From: Deltaproteobacteria bacterium
GTDB lineage: Bacteria > Desulfobacterota > Desulfobulbia > Desulfobulbales > JAJRZW01
Assembly: GCA_024275015.1 (NCBI GenBank)
Contig: JAJRZW010000066.1
Coordinates: forward strand, 1 to 64,000
DNA: 64,000 nt
Direction of reading: 5' to 3'
Part shown: positions 1 through 7,245 of the stretch, piece by piece
Position numbering within the stretch: position 1 is the stretch's first letter
Layout of the letters: every line of letters begins with the position of its first letter
Position numbers and translations under genes: made by a program
Notes under the pieces: generated by a model
What the model saw: only the letters and a program-made list of their open reading frames with translations
Told to the model about the DNA's origin: nothing
Database searches by the model: none

Positions 1-1178
1 ATGATCTTTAACCCCCGGCTGCCGCCTCCCCCATCCGGGCCGGCATCCATCGTGACCAGCAGGGCAAAACGGGGATCGACGGCCGGATAATAGGCGGCCA
101 GGGTCAAACCGCGGTCAGCAGCAATAAACACCATGTCATTTCCCGCCCCGGCATTCATGGCAGTAATAAAATCCCGGCTCACCGCCGCGCTCACCCGTGG
201 TATCATCCCTTTTGGCGCAAAGGGGGCAAAAAACCCCCGATCCCGCCGCCACATGACCTTCTTCAGGTGCGGCACCATCTCACGACCACCGTTTACCGTC
301 CTCGCCAGAGCGGTCAGGACGGAAAGAGGGCTGAGCGCCGCGTGCCCCCCGGTCGCCGCGGCCGGAAGGAAACCGGCAAATCCGGGCCACTGCCGCCGGG
401 AAGAGGTGAAACGGTTAAGCACCCGACCGGAGCCATAGTCCCAGAAACGATTGGGATCAAATCCCGGTACGCATGCCATGGCAAGAATATCTCCGGAGTT
501 CACCGCGATTACTCCGGCCATCACCGCTGCCGCCCCCGAATCCCGCCGTATCCGGGAAAGATCATTTTCGAGCCGCTGTTGCAGGTCAAAATCAACGCTT
601 AAGACCACGTTACCCCGATCCCCGTCTCCGGCAACGCGGTCACGGCGCAGATCCTGATCAAAAAGGGCCTCGATCCCGGAAAGCCCACGCCCCTCGCTGG
701 TAAAACCGATCAGATGCGCCGCCAGTGTTCCGTGGGGATAAAAGCGATGCGGCTCCACGGCCAGATGCACCCCGTGCATCCCCCTGATACTCTCGGCCGC
801 CGCCGGCTTCAGATAACCGGGAAGACGGACATAGGCGTTTTCGTTTCTGATCATGCCGAGAAGCTGTTTTGCATCCATGGACAAAAGCGGGGCCAGACGG
901 GCGGCGGCCGTTTTTATATCATCAAGCTCAGGGGGCATGACATAGACGACAAAAAGATCAAGAGTTGTGGCCGCAAGGACAAAATTACGATCAAATATCG
1001 CGTAACGTCCGGCATTGCCGCGACCAAAATCTATATCATCCCGTCCTCCGTCGGCAACACAGACACCGCGGCCGGACATGATCAAAAAAACAAGGGCCCA
1101 TACCGCAGCCACGGTGAGACCCAGAAAAAAGATGGCGCGGCTGGAAGTATGATATGTCTTTCGCTCCACCTTAGGCAT
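1..1178 (-). CDS. FtsI/PBP2-like division protein lacking transpeptidase motifs (3' end outside window)
   Basis: Gene position after rsmH and an ftsL-like gene, a single N-terminal membrane span (residues 18-35) and a recognisable class B penicillin-binding dimerisation module (GRYAIFDRN near 57-65, FYPHGTLAAHLIGF near 150, GLSGIEALFD, then SVDFDLQQRL) identify it as FtsI-like. The transpeptidase domain starts normally (DILAMACVPGFDPN, to residue 243) but then jumps in about 40 residues to LSPLSVLTALARTVNGG (from 283), a segment that in the family lies about 190 residues further on. The SxxK and SxN motifs are therefore absent. The later region reads NAGAGNDMVFIAADRGLTLA where KTG(T/S) is expected. 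The frame is open for all 392 codons seen. ATG at 1178 lies 19 nt after the upstream stop. It is probably a structural partner in the divisome rather than an enzyme; the true catalytic FtsI may be encoded elsewhere. Confidence 0.8.
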   Translation of the reverse strand, partial: MPKVERKTYHTSSRAIFFLGLTVAAVWALVFLIMSGRGVCVADGGRDDIDFGRGNAGRYAIFDRNFVLAATTLDLFVVYVMPPELDDIKTAAARLAPLLSMDAKQLLGMIRNENAYVRLPGYLKPAAAESIRGMHGVHLAVEPHRFYPHGTLAAHLIGFTSEGRGLSGIEALFDQDLRRDRVAGDGDRGNVVLSVDFDLQQRLENDLSRIRRDSGAAAVMAGVIAVNSGDILAMACVPGFDPNRFWDYGSGRVLNRFTSSRRQWPGFAGFLPAAATGGHAALSPLSVLTALARTVNGGREMVPHLKKVMWRRDRGFFAPFAPKGMIPRVSAAVSRDFITAMNAGAGNDMVFIAADRGLTLAAYYPAVDPRFALLVTMDAGPDGGGGSRGLKI

Positions 1179-1197
1179 CCCCTGATCCGCCCTGTAA

Positions 1198-1593
1198 TCA
1201 CCGCAGCCGGATCAACTGTCTTGATCGCGGCCGGAAAAGCCCCCGCCGCGCGGCAATTTTCTCAATCCTTCCCCGGGCCGAAAGCCTTTCCATCTTAAGG
1301 GCAAGAACCCGATTTTCGACAAAAAGTGCCTGGTAACGCACCTCTTTTCGACCAAGCTCCTCAAGGCCGGCCCCGATCCGCCAACAAAACCAGATACTGG
1401 CGCTCACCGAGACCAGAAAAAATATCAGCAGAAGCGGTAGCCAGATGGCGCTGCCAAGGACACCTCCCCGCCGCCGTACCAGACGATGGCTCCGAGTCCA
1501 CGAAACGGGACCGTAATAACGGCTCAGCACCCGGGATCGGAAAATTGCGCGGCCCGTAATCTGGCGCTTCTTGATCTGGGATTTTGCCTGCAT
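1198..1593 (-). CDS. ftsL: FtsL-like septum-formation protein
   Basis: A small protein of 131 residues between rsmH and the ftsI-like gene, the usual place of ftsL. It has a basic cytoplasmic N-terminus, one membrane span (about residues 50-70, rich in Leu/Ile/Phe/Val) and a following charged stretch with heptad-like hydrophobics (LEELGRKEVRYQALFVENRVLALKMERL region), as expected for the periplasmic coiled coil that pairs with FtsB and FtsI. Sequence conservation in FtsL is low, so the name rests on topology and position. The ATG at 1593 overlaps rsmH by 70 nt; a GTG at 1530 overlapping the rsmH stop would give a 110-residue protein and is an equally reasonable start. Confidence 0.75.
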   Translation of the reverse strand: MQAKSQIKKRQITGRAIFRSRVLSRYYGPVSWTRSHRLVRRRGGVLGSAIWLPLLLIFFLVSVSASIWFCWRIGAGLEELGRKEVRYQALFVENRVLALKMERLSARGRIEKIAARRGLFRPRSRQLIRLR

Positions 1594-2432
1594 TCAAGTT
1601 CCCTGGCCGTTACCGGCTTTCCGGTAAGCGGCTGATATTTTTTTCTATCGGCAAAGGTCCTCTTGACCAGACGGTCTTCCAGAGAATGAAAAGAGATGAC
1701 GCAAACCCTGCCACCGGGCTTAAGCAGCCGCGGCAGAGATGAAAGCAGGGTCTCAAGGTTATCAAATTCACGGTTGACCGCGATCCGCAGGGCCTGAAAG
1801 GTCCGGGTGGCGGCATGGATTTTTTTCGGATGAAAACGCCGGGGTACGGCACGATAAACTATCTCGCCAAGCTCCCGGCCGCTCTTTATCTCTCCTGCCG
1901 CCCGGGCGGCGACAATGGCGGCGGCTATCCGCCGGGCCTGCCTTTCCCCACCATAGTGATAGATCATGTCGGCAAGCTCTTCGGCGGAACATTGATTGAC
2001 CAGATCGCGGGCCGTTTCTCCGCCGCGGTCATCCATCCGCATATCAAGGCTTTCCGCATCGGCAAAGCTGAACCCCCGGCCGCCGTCGAGCTGCAGAGAC
2101 GACAGTCCGAGATCAAGTAGAACCCCGTCAACCGGGCCGATGGCTATACTCGACAGCACCTCTTCGGCGTGGGCGAAATTGCTCCGCACCAGCCGGGCTC
2201 GTTCTCCAAATCGGGCAAGCCTTTTTTCCGCCATTGCCAATGCCTCCGAGTCCCAATCAATCCCGACCAGTATCCCGTCAGGGCCGCTGCGTTCAAGGAT
2301 CAACTCCGCGTGACCGCCAAGACCAAGATTACAGTCCAGGTAAATTCCACCGGCAACCGGAGAGAGCAGGGCCAAGGTCTCTTTCGGCAACACCGGAACA
2401 TGAACCACAGCCGGACCTCTTCCTTCCGGCAT
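1524..2432 (-). CDS. rsmH: 16S rRNA (cytosine1402-N4)-methyltransferase RsmH
   Basis: SAM-dependent methylation of C1402 in 16S rRNA, the decoding-centre nucleotide. The 302-residue protein shows HVPVLPKET at the start, the SAM-binding loop LDCNLGLGGHAE (around 31-42), GVLLDLGLSSLQLD in the middle, SFHSLEDRLVK near residue 250 and the closing NPRSRSARLRAA, all in the family order and length (about 310). The ATG at 2432 is chosen because it overlaps the mraZ stop as TGATG, the typical coupling in this cluster; a longer reading to 2579 only runs back through mraZ in another frame. It is the second gene of the mra operon. Confidence 0.95.
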   Translation of the reverse strand: MPEGRGPAVVHVPVLPKETLALLSPVAGGIYLDCNLGLGGHAELILERSGPDGILVGIDWDSEALAMAEKRLARFGERARLVRSNFAHAEEVLSSIAIGPVDGVLLDLGLSSLQLDGGRGFSFADAESLDMRMDDRGGETARDLVNQCSAEELADMIYHYGGERQARRIAAAIVAARAAGEIKSGRELGEIVYRAVPRRFHPKKIHAATRTFQALRIAVNREFDNLETLLSSLPRLLKPGGRVCVISFHSLEDRLVKRTFADRKKYQPLTGKPVTARELECRQNPRSRSARLRAAQFSDPGC

Positions 2433-2905
2433 CAACCGATACCCAGTTCCACAAAGGCGTCTTCCACCTCGGCAAAATCCTCCCTTGAAGGCTTCTTCAA
2501 GTCGTTCCAGACCTTGTGATCCCATATCTCCATATAGGTGGTCATCCCGGCGGCAACCACTTCTTCCCTGATTGAGCAATCATTCCGGGCCAACTGCGGC
2601 AGCAGAATCCGTCCCTGTTTGTCAATGGGATAGATATTCGCGCCGCTGACAATATATTTAAAGGTGGCGTAAACATTTTTGCTCAAAGCCCCGGCACTCC
2701 GCACCCGGGCCACGGTTTCATCCCATTCCGTCAGCGGATAAAGACGGATACAGTGGTCAGCCCACGGCACCACCACCAGGGAAGTGTCATCGTTCTTGTT
2801 GAGCTGGTCACGGAAACGGGCCGGGAGATTAAAGCGGCCCTTGTTGTCAAGGACATGCTCCGATCTTCCCATGAAACCGTATCGCTTCAAACCACCATCC
2901 CGCAT
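2432..2905 (-). CDS. mraZ: Cell-division operon regulator MraZ
   Basis: DNA-binding regulator (AbrB-like double fold) that represses its own division/wall operon and also interacts with RsmH. The 157-residue protein has the two swapped-hairpin repeats: GRSEHVLDNKGRFNLPARFR (about 13-32) and NIYPIDKQGRILLPQLAR (about 89-106); the KGR and QGR signatures are the family hallmark. The ATG at 2905 follows an AAGAAGG ribosome site by 7 nt; MraZ proteins usually begin near the GRSEH segment, so this one has an N-terminal extension of about ten residues. It is the first gene of the operon, directly downstream of its own operator and promoter. Confidence 0.96.
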   Translation of the reverse strand: MRDGGLKRYGFMGRSEHVLDNKGRFNLPARFRDQLNKNDDTSLVVVPWADHCIRLYPLTEWDETVARVRSAGALSKNVYATFKYIVSGANIYPIDKQGRILLPQLARNDCSIREEVVAAGMTTYMEIWDHKVWNDLKKPSREDFAEVEDAFVELGIG

Positions 2906-2912
2906 CTTGATA

Positions 2913-2946
2913 CCTTCTTACACCTTTACACACCACTTTACTCCAC
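2913..2946 (-). promoter_or_regulatory. MraZ operator: four 10-bp-phased repeats
   Basis: Read on the minus strand, GTGG, GTGG, AAGG and AAGG occur at exactly 10-nt intervals (2946-2943, 2936-2933, 2926-2923, 2916-2913) between the promoter and the mraZ start. MraZ of other bacteria binds tandem TGGG-type repeats spaced by 5 nt, that is with a 10-bp period, in this position. The last repeat doubles as the ribosome-binding site, so bound MraZ would block transcription just past the start point. Confidence 0.75.
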
Positions 2947-2955
2947 TTGATCTTT

Positions 2956-2984
2956 TTTATAGAAGGACACAAAGAGGGTGTCAA
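2956..2984 (-). promoter_or_regulatory. Sigma-70-type promoter of mraZ operon
   Basis: On the minus strand TTGACA (2984-2979) is followed after exactly 17 nt by TATAAA (2961-2956). This is a consensus -35 box with a near-consensus -10 box and ideal spacing. The predicted start point, near 2949, lies just upstream of the first operator repeat. Confidence 0.8.
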
Positions 2985-3144
2985 GGAAAAAGCAGAATTT
3001 TTATATTTTTTTCAGTCAGTTGCCACTTAATTGCGGCGACGGAATCCGGAACGGCGGTTTTTCCCTTGCATCTGACGGACCACCGCTATATGATCACCCC
3101 CTTTCCCTGTCACCAAGGGACAAAACATACGGGAGTACAAAAAG

Positions 3145-4914
3145 TTGCAGCAGGAAAACCTTAGAAACATAGCCATAGTCGCCCATGTTGATCACGGCAA
3201 AACCACCCTGGTGGATCAACTCTTTCAGCAAAGCGGCAAATTCCGCGATAACCAGGAGCGGGTGGAAAGACTGATGGATTCCATGGACCAGGAGCGGGAG
3301 CGGGGGATCACCATTACCTCAAAGACCGGGTCCTTTCCTTATAAAGGGTATCTCTTCAACATCATCGACACCCCCGGCCACGCCGATTTTGGTGGTCAGG
3401 TCGAACGGGTCCTGCGAATGGCGGACGGCTGCCTTTTACTGGTTGACGCCCAGGAAGGCCCGATGCCCCAGACCACATTCGTGGTCAGAAAGGCCCTGGA
3501 CAGCAACCTGCCGATCATCCTGGTGGTCAACAAGATCGACAAAGACGCGGCCCGGCCCGATTGGGTAGTGGATCAGACATTCGACCTCCTTGCCACCCTC
3601 GGCGCCCCGGACGAAATCCTCGACTTCCCGGTGATCTACGGCTCGGCCAAGGGCGGGTTCATGAGCACCGATCCCAAGGCGACTTCCGGTGACATGCAGC
3701 CCCTGTGCGATCTGGTCGCCAACCACTTCCCGGCCCCGGGCGGCGATCCTGACGCTCCCCTACAGCTGCAGGTGAACACCATCGATCACGACCGCTTTTT
3801 AGGTCGCCTCGGAATCGGCCGGATCGTCAACGGAGCCCTGAAAAAAAATGACCAGGTGGTGGTTTCCAACCGCGAGGGCAAACTGGTGCCGGTGCGGATT
3901 TCCAAGCTGTTTCGTTTTGAATTTGATCAACGGGTAGAGGCCGACAGTGCCGTCTGCGGCGACATCGTCGCCGTCGCCGGACTCGAAGAGACCACCGTTG
4001 GAGTCACCTTCACCGATCCGGTAAACCCCATGCCCCTGCCGTTGATCGAGATCGATCCACCGACGATCACCATGAATTTCCTCGCCAACGACTCGCCTTT
4101 TGCCGGCCGCGAGGGTAAATACGTCACCGCGGGCCACCTTGAGGACCGTCTTGCCCTTGAGACCCTGGCCGACGTCGCCCTGACCGTCAAAAAAATGGGC
4201 GGCTCCGAAGGGTTTATGGTCTCCGGCCGCGGGGAACTTCACCTCTCGGTATTGATCGAAAAAATGCGCCGCGAGGACTATGAATTCCAGGTGACCCGAC
4301 CGGTGGTCATCACCCGGGAAGAAAACGGTCGAACTCTGGAACCATTTGAGGAATTAACCCTGGAGATGGCCGAGTCATACAGCGGCGCGGTCATTGAGCG
4401 CTGTGCCGAACTTAAAGGCGAACTCCTGGAAATGGAAAAAAAGAGAGATCGAACCCGGCTCAAGTTCAAGATCCCCACCCGGGGCCTCCTTGGTTTCCGC
4501 TCTCAATTCCTCACCGATACCCGCGGCACCGGGGTAATGAACTACATCTTTGCCGAGTACGCCCCCCATGTCGGCGAAATAAAAGGACGCAAGAACGGTG
4601 TGCTGGTGAACATGACCGACTGCACTTCAGTGGCCTACGCCCTCTTCAACCTCCAGCCCCGGGGACAGTTATTAATCGGTCCGGGAGAAAAACTCTACAA
4701 GGGCCAGCTCATCGGCATTAATTCACGCGACAATGACCTGGTGGTAAACCCCGCCAAGGGCAAAAAACTCACCAATATGCGGGCCTCGGGCTCGGACGAA
4801 AACATTATCCTCACCCCGCCGCGGCAGATGAGCCTTGAAGAATGTCTGACCTTCATCAACGACGACGAATTGGTGGAGATCACCCCCAAGTCCATCCGCT
4901 TACGCAAACGCTGA
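3145..4914 (+). CDS. typA: Ribosome-associated GTPase TypA/BipA
   Basis: Translational GTPase of the EF-G family that acts on ribosomes under stress and in assembly of the 50S subunit. In the 589-residue protein the G domain is clear: AHVDHGKTT (about 12-20), switch ERERGITITSK, DTPGHADFGG and NKID. The C-terminal half carries the BipA-specific GLLGFRSQFLTDTRGTG and the RPRQMSLEE-type end (here PPRQMSLEECL). A TTG start is used, preceded by GGGAG; no better ATG exists upstream and the family N-terminus begins at RNIAIVAHVDHG. The gene is divergent from the mra operon and ends at a bidirectional hairpin terminator. Confidence 0.97.
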   Translation: MQQENLRNIAIVAHVDHGKTTLVDQLFQQSGKFRDNQERVERLMDSMDQERERGITITSKTGSFPYKGYLFNIIDTPGHADFGGQVERVLRMADGCLLLVDAQEGPMPQTTFVVRKALDSNLPIILVVNKIDKDAARPDWVVDQTFDLLATLGAPDEILDFPVIYGSAKGGFMSTDPKATSGDMQPLCDLVANHFPAPGGDPDAPLQLQVNTIDHDRFLGRLGIGRIVNGALKKNDQVVVSNREGKLVPVRISKLFRFEFDQRVEADSAVCGDIVAVAGLEETTVGVTFTDPVNPMPLPLIEIDPPTITMNFLANDSPFAGREGKYVTAGHLEDRLALETLADVALTVKKMGGSEGFMVSGRGELHLSVLIEKMRREDYEFQVTRPVVITREENGRTLEPFEELTLEMAESYSGAVIERCAELKGELLEMEKKRDRTRLKFKIPTRGLLGFRSQFLTDTRGTGVMNYIFAEYAPHVGEIKGRKNGVLVNMTDCTSVAYALFNLQPRGQLLIGPGEKLYKGQLIGINSRDNDLVVNPAKGKKLTNMRASGSDENIILTPPRQMSLEECLTFINDDELVEITPKSIRLRKR

Positions 4915-4920
4915 CGTTGA

Positions 4921-4942
4921 AAAAACCATCCTGGTTTTTTTA
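4921..4942. terminator. Bidirectional rho-independent terminator
   Basis: AAAAACCA and TGGTTTTT form an 8-bp stem with a 3-nt loop immediately after the typA stop, with a T run on the + strand and, because of the A run, also on the minus strand. It can end typA transcription and, read the other way, the gspGH transcript. Confidence 0.75.
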
Positions 4943-4978
4943 AACCCGGTGAAACCGATGGCGCGTCAATGCGTCGCT

Positions 4979-5004
4979 GCCAGCCCGTTTTTCAACGGGC
5001 TGGC
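4979..5004 (-). repeat. Repeat family R1, short hairpin copy
   Basis: GCCAGCCCG-TTTTTCAA-CGGGCTGGC forms a perfect 9-bp stem. On the minus strand the CAGCCCGTTGAAAAACGGGCTGG core matches copies at 25623, 52989 and 56236, and the following minus-strand bases (AGCGACGCATTGACGCGCC) resemble the GC-rich spacer of those copies. The gspH stop codon overlaps its end. Confidence 0.7.
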
Positions 5005-5522
5005 TATAACGCCTCATCCGGCCCGAGCTTGATTGCCCCCCCGGCGCTGATCGCCATGGTGGCAACGGCTTCATCTTTACAGACGAATTCAAGGGCCAGC
5101 GGGGTCGCAATCCCGGCCGCGATAAAAGTAACCTCAACGCTGTCAACGCCATCGGGAAAAAAAACCCGGCAACCCCGGGGGATGGTACGCGCGAGATCTG
5201 CAAGGTCGGCGAGGTCGGCGGCGTCCTCCCTGCTGATTTCGACCAGATAATGGTCAGGATATATCCTGAGAGCCAGCGGCCGGTAACGCAACACCGCCTC
5301 GTCACGCACCAGTTCCATGGTCATCTTCAGGCGCTGGATCTCATTTCTGCAAGCGCGGCAATCGGATATCGGGGTCAGCGATATATAGCCGATCAACACC
5401 GCCACCACCAGCAGAACCACCAGGATCTCGATCAGGGTGAATCCCCCCTGGCCCACTTTCTCACTTTCCCATCCGCCCTCACGGCGAAGTCGTGTCCTGC
5501 CAGCTGCCGATATCAGCGTCAT
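5004..5522 (-). CDS. gspH: Type II secretion minor pseudopilin GspH
   Basis: Minor pseudopilin of the type II secretion pseudopilus. A prepilin leader ending in [20 protein letters not shown] is followed by a short beta-rich domain. The N-methylation/cleavage site with Glu at +5 is intact. The 172-residue reading from ATG 5522 overlaps the end of gspG by 44 nt and gives a 27-residue leader; a GTG at 5456 with a four-residue leader is the alternative. Two nearby cysteines (DCRAC) could form a disulfide. It is the last gene of the operon; assignment to GspH rather than another minor pseudopilin rests on position after gspG and on length. Confidence 0.8.
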   Translation of the reverse strand: MTLISAAGRTRLRREGGWESEKVGQGGFTLIEILVVLLVVAVLIGYISLTPISDCRACRNEIQRLKMTMELVRDEAVLRYRPLALRIYPDHYLVEISREDAADLADLADLARTIPRGCRVFFPDGVDSVEVTFIAAGIATPLALEFVCKDEAVATMAISAGGAIKLGPDEAL

Positions 5523-5940
5523 ACCTTTCGCCGCCGGGGCGGCCGTCGGCACCGAGGGAGAGGATGTCCATCCGTCCATGGATACCGGGATTGAGATAAA
5601 TATAGGGATTACCCCAGGGATCAAGGGGTAATTGTTCGAGATATCCCCCCTGCTTCCAGTTCCCCGGCTGCGGGTCGCCTTCGGGCTTGTTGACCAGGGC
5701 CGCGAGACCCTGGTCGCCGGAGGGATAAAAACCGTTGTCAAGGCGATAGAGCTGCAGGGCGCTCTCGATCACCCGGATATCATTCTTTGCCTTCACCTGC
5801 CGGGCCTGGTCGGGACGGTCCATTATCCGGGGAACAATGAAGGCGGCAAGAATCGACAAAATCACCACCACCACCATGACTTCAATCAGGGTGAACCCCT
5901 CGCAACCGCAAAATCGTTTTCGTTTTTCACTCTTACCCAT
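5479..5940 (-). CDS. gspG: Type II secretion major pseudopilin GspG
   Basis: Major subunit of the secretion pseudopilus. The 153-residue precursor has a basic leader cut between G15 and F16 ([21 protein letters not shown]), Glu at +5, then the GspG-specific [33 protein letters not shown] and the C-terminal calcium-site loop [16 protein letters not shown]. Start ATG 5940 has an AAGGAT ribosome site 7 nt upstream. It is placed unusually after gspN and separated from it by 142 nt holding an inverted repeat, so it may have its own promoter, which would suit its need for high expression. Confidence 0.96.
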   Translation of the reverse strand: MGKSEKRKRFCGCEGFTLIEVMVVVVILSILAAFIVPRIMDRPDQARQVKAKNDIRVIESALQLYRLDNGFYPSGDQGLAALVNKPEGDPQPGNWKQGGYLEQLPLDPWGNPYIYLNPGIHGRMDILSLGADGRPGGERYDADIGSWQDTTSP

Positions 5941-6020
5941 ATTTTATCCTTAATCATGAAACCGTGAGCATTCGGGAACAACACAACCGCAGCGAATTGG
6001 AACTTTTTTACCTTATATTT

Positions 6021-6075
6021 CAGACCGTTGCATTAAATAATACCCCTTTTGTCAAACCTTTTTTCAACGGTCTGT
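6021..6075 (-). repeat. R1-type inverted repeat with possible gspGH promoter
   Basis: CAGACCGTTG and CAACGGTCTG form 10-bp inverted ends around an AT-rich 31-nt centre. On the minus strand the first bases, AACAGACCGTTGAAAA, match the R1 end. The centre contains TTGACA (6055-6050) and TATTAT (6042-6037); these two are too close, but TTGAAA (6067-6062) lies 19 nt from TATTAT. A gspG promoter here is plausible but not shown. Confidence 0.5.
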
Positions 6076-6082
6076 TCTCCTT

Positions 6083-6799
6083 TCACTTCCGCACCCGGCC
6101 GTGATAATCAATCTTCACCCGGCCGTCAGGACCGGTTCGGCCGATAAAGGCAAAAATCGCAGCCTGGTCAGGGGTAGGCCGGGCCGTACCCCTGATCCGC
6201 ACCCGGCCGTCGGCAAAAAGCCGCAATTCCGCGGCCAGATCAAGCCCCCGCTCCCCCCTGATCCTGGCGTTGATACCGCCATCACCGCTGCCAAGGGTCA
6301 TCCGCAGATCCCCAAGAGCGGAATAGGGACCAAAACCGGCGGAACGCCATTGCAGGTCACCGCCGGCGCTGTTTACCCGGCCGTTTCGCAAAATCATATT
6401 CACCTTTGCAAAAATAAACTCACCGCTCAGGGGCATGGGCGACCTGAATCCCGCGGCCGCGAGCCGGCCGCTTACCCGGGAGACACTGATCCCCCCTGAT
6501 GACAGAGAAATCACCCCGGCAAGCTTTCCGGCGGCTGAAACAAGGCTGAAATCCACCCTGAGCCGCCCCTCGATAAGGGCAAGGGGATCAAGGTCCCAGG
6601 TAAAGGTATCCACCCTGAGCAACGGGGTGGATAATCCCCGGAGTCGGCCGTGACGCCAGTTCCCCTGGACCAGGACGGGACGCAACCCGGCCACCCTGTT
6701 TACCCCCAGATAAGGCCACAACATATCCACGGGCAGAAACAAAAAAAGAAAAAAGAGATAAAACCCCAGAAAAACAAAGATATATTTATACAATCTCAT
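6083..6799 (-). CDS. gspN: Type II secretion protein GspN
   Basis: Accessory inner-membrane protein of some type II secretion systems, of uncertain role. The 238-residue protein has one N-terminal span (about 8-28, very rich in Phe/Leu) and a long beta-rich periplasmic part with the GspN-like pattern VQGNWRHGRLRGLSTPLLRVDTF and many alternating hydrophobics. The ATG at 6799 is chosen because it overlaps the gspM stop as ATGA; a longer reading only adds a basic stretch read through gspM. It ends the gspC-N block; gspG follows 142 nt later. Confidence 0.85.
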   Translation of the reverse strand: MRLYKYIFVFLGFYLFFLFLFLPVDMLWPYLGVNRVAGLRPVLVQGNWRHGRLRGLSTPLLRVDTFTWDLDPLALIEGRLRVDFSLVSAAGKLAGVISLSSGGISVSRVSGRLAAAGFRSPMPLSGEFIFAKVNMILRNGRVNSAGGDLQWRSAGFGPYSALGDLRMTLGSGDGGINARIRGERGLDLAAELRLFADGRVRIRGTARPTPDQAAIFAFIGRTGPDGRVKIDYHGRVRK

Positions 6800-7245
6800 C
6801 TTTGTCCCAGCAGACGGACCTCGGCCTTGACCATGCCGCCGTCCTGTTCGTTTACCCGGCACGCCCGCACCACCAATCCGATTTTGCCGACCCTGGCCAG
6901 CCAGGCGGCAAGGGCGGCAAACCTGACCTCGCCAAACCAGACCCGCACACTTTTGTCCCCGTCCGCCGCGACCCTGGTGACCGCGGTCCGGATACCGGCC
7001 TCGCCCACGCTCCGGTCAACCAGAGTCAATAACGATCCGCTCGCCATCACCGTTTTCTCCCGGCCCCGGCTGGCAACGGCATTTTTCATCCAGGCGAGAT
7101 CGACCTCAAGACGGCGGGCGGTCTCGGCCCGGCGACCGATGGCCCGGCGCACCGGCCCGACATGGACAAGATAGAGAGCAGCGAACAACAACAGGACCAC
7201 AAGCGGGACCAGGATGTTCTTATGGGTGAAAATCAGGGTTTTCAT
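6796..7245 (-). CDS. gspM: Type II secretion assembly-platform protein GspM
   Basis: Inner-membrane assembly-platform protein that pairs with GspL. 149 residues: one N-terminal span (about 11-28), a helical stretch (RRAIGRRAETARRLEVDLAWM) and a compact C-terminal ferredoxin-like domain, the usual GspM plan. It overlaps gspL and gspN by 4 nt on each side (ATGA), so translation of the three is coupled. The primary sequence of GspM is weakly conserved; position between gspL and gspN supports the call. Confidence 0.85.
   Translation of the reverse strand: MKTLIFTHKNILVPLVVLLLFAALYLVHVGPVRRAIGRRAETARRLEVDLAWMKNAVASRGREKTVMASGSLLTLVDRSVGEAGIRTAVTRVAADGDKSVRVWFGEVRFAALAAWLARVGKIGLVVRACRVNEQDGGMVKAEVRLLGQR

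Noticed and set aside
5180-5225. Short tandem repeats (GGTCGGCGA units) within gspH
   Set aside because: Only two to three units; they encode an Ala-Asp-Leu run in an open coding frame and have no spacer pattern, so not a CRISPR or regulatory array.
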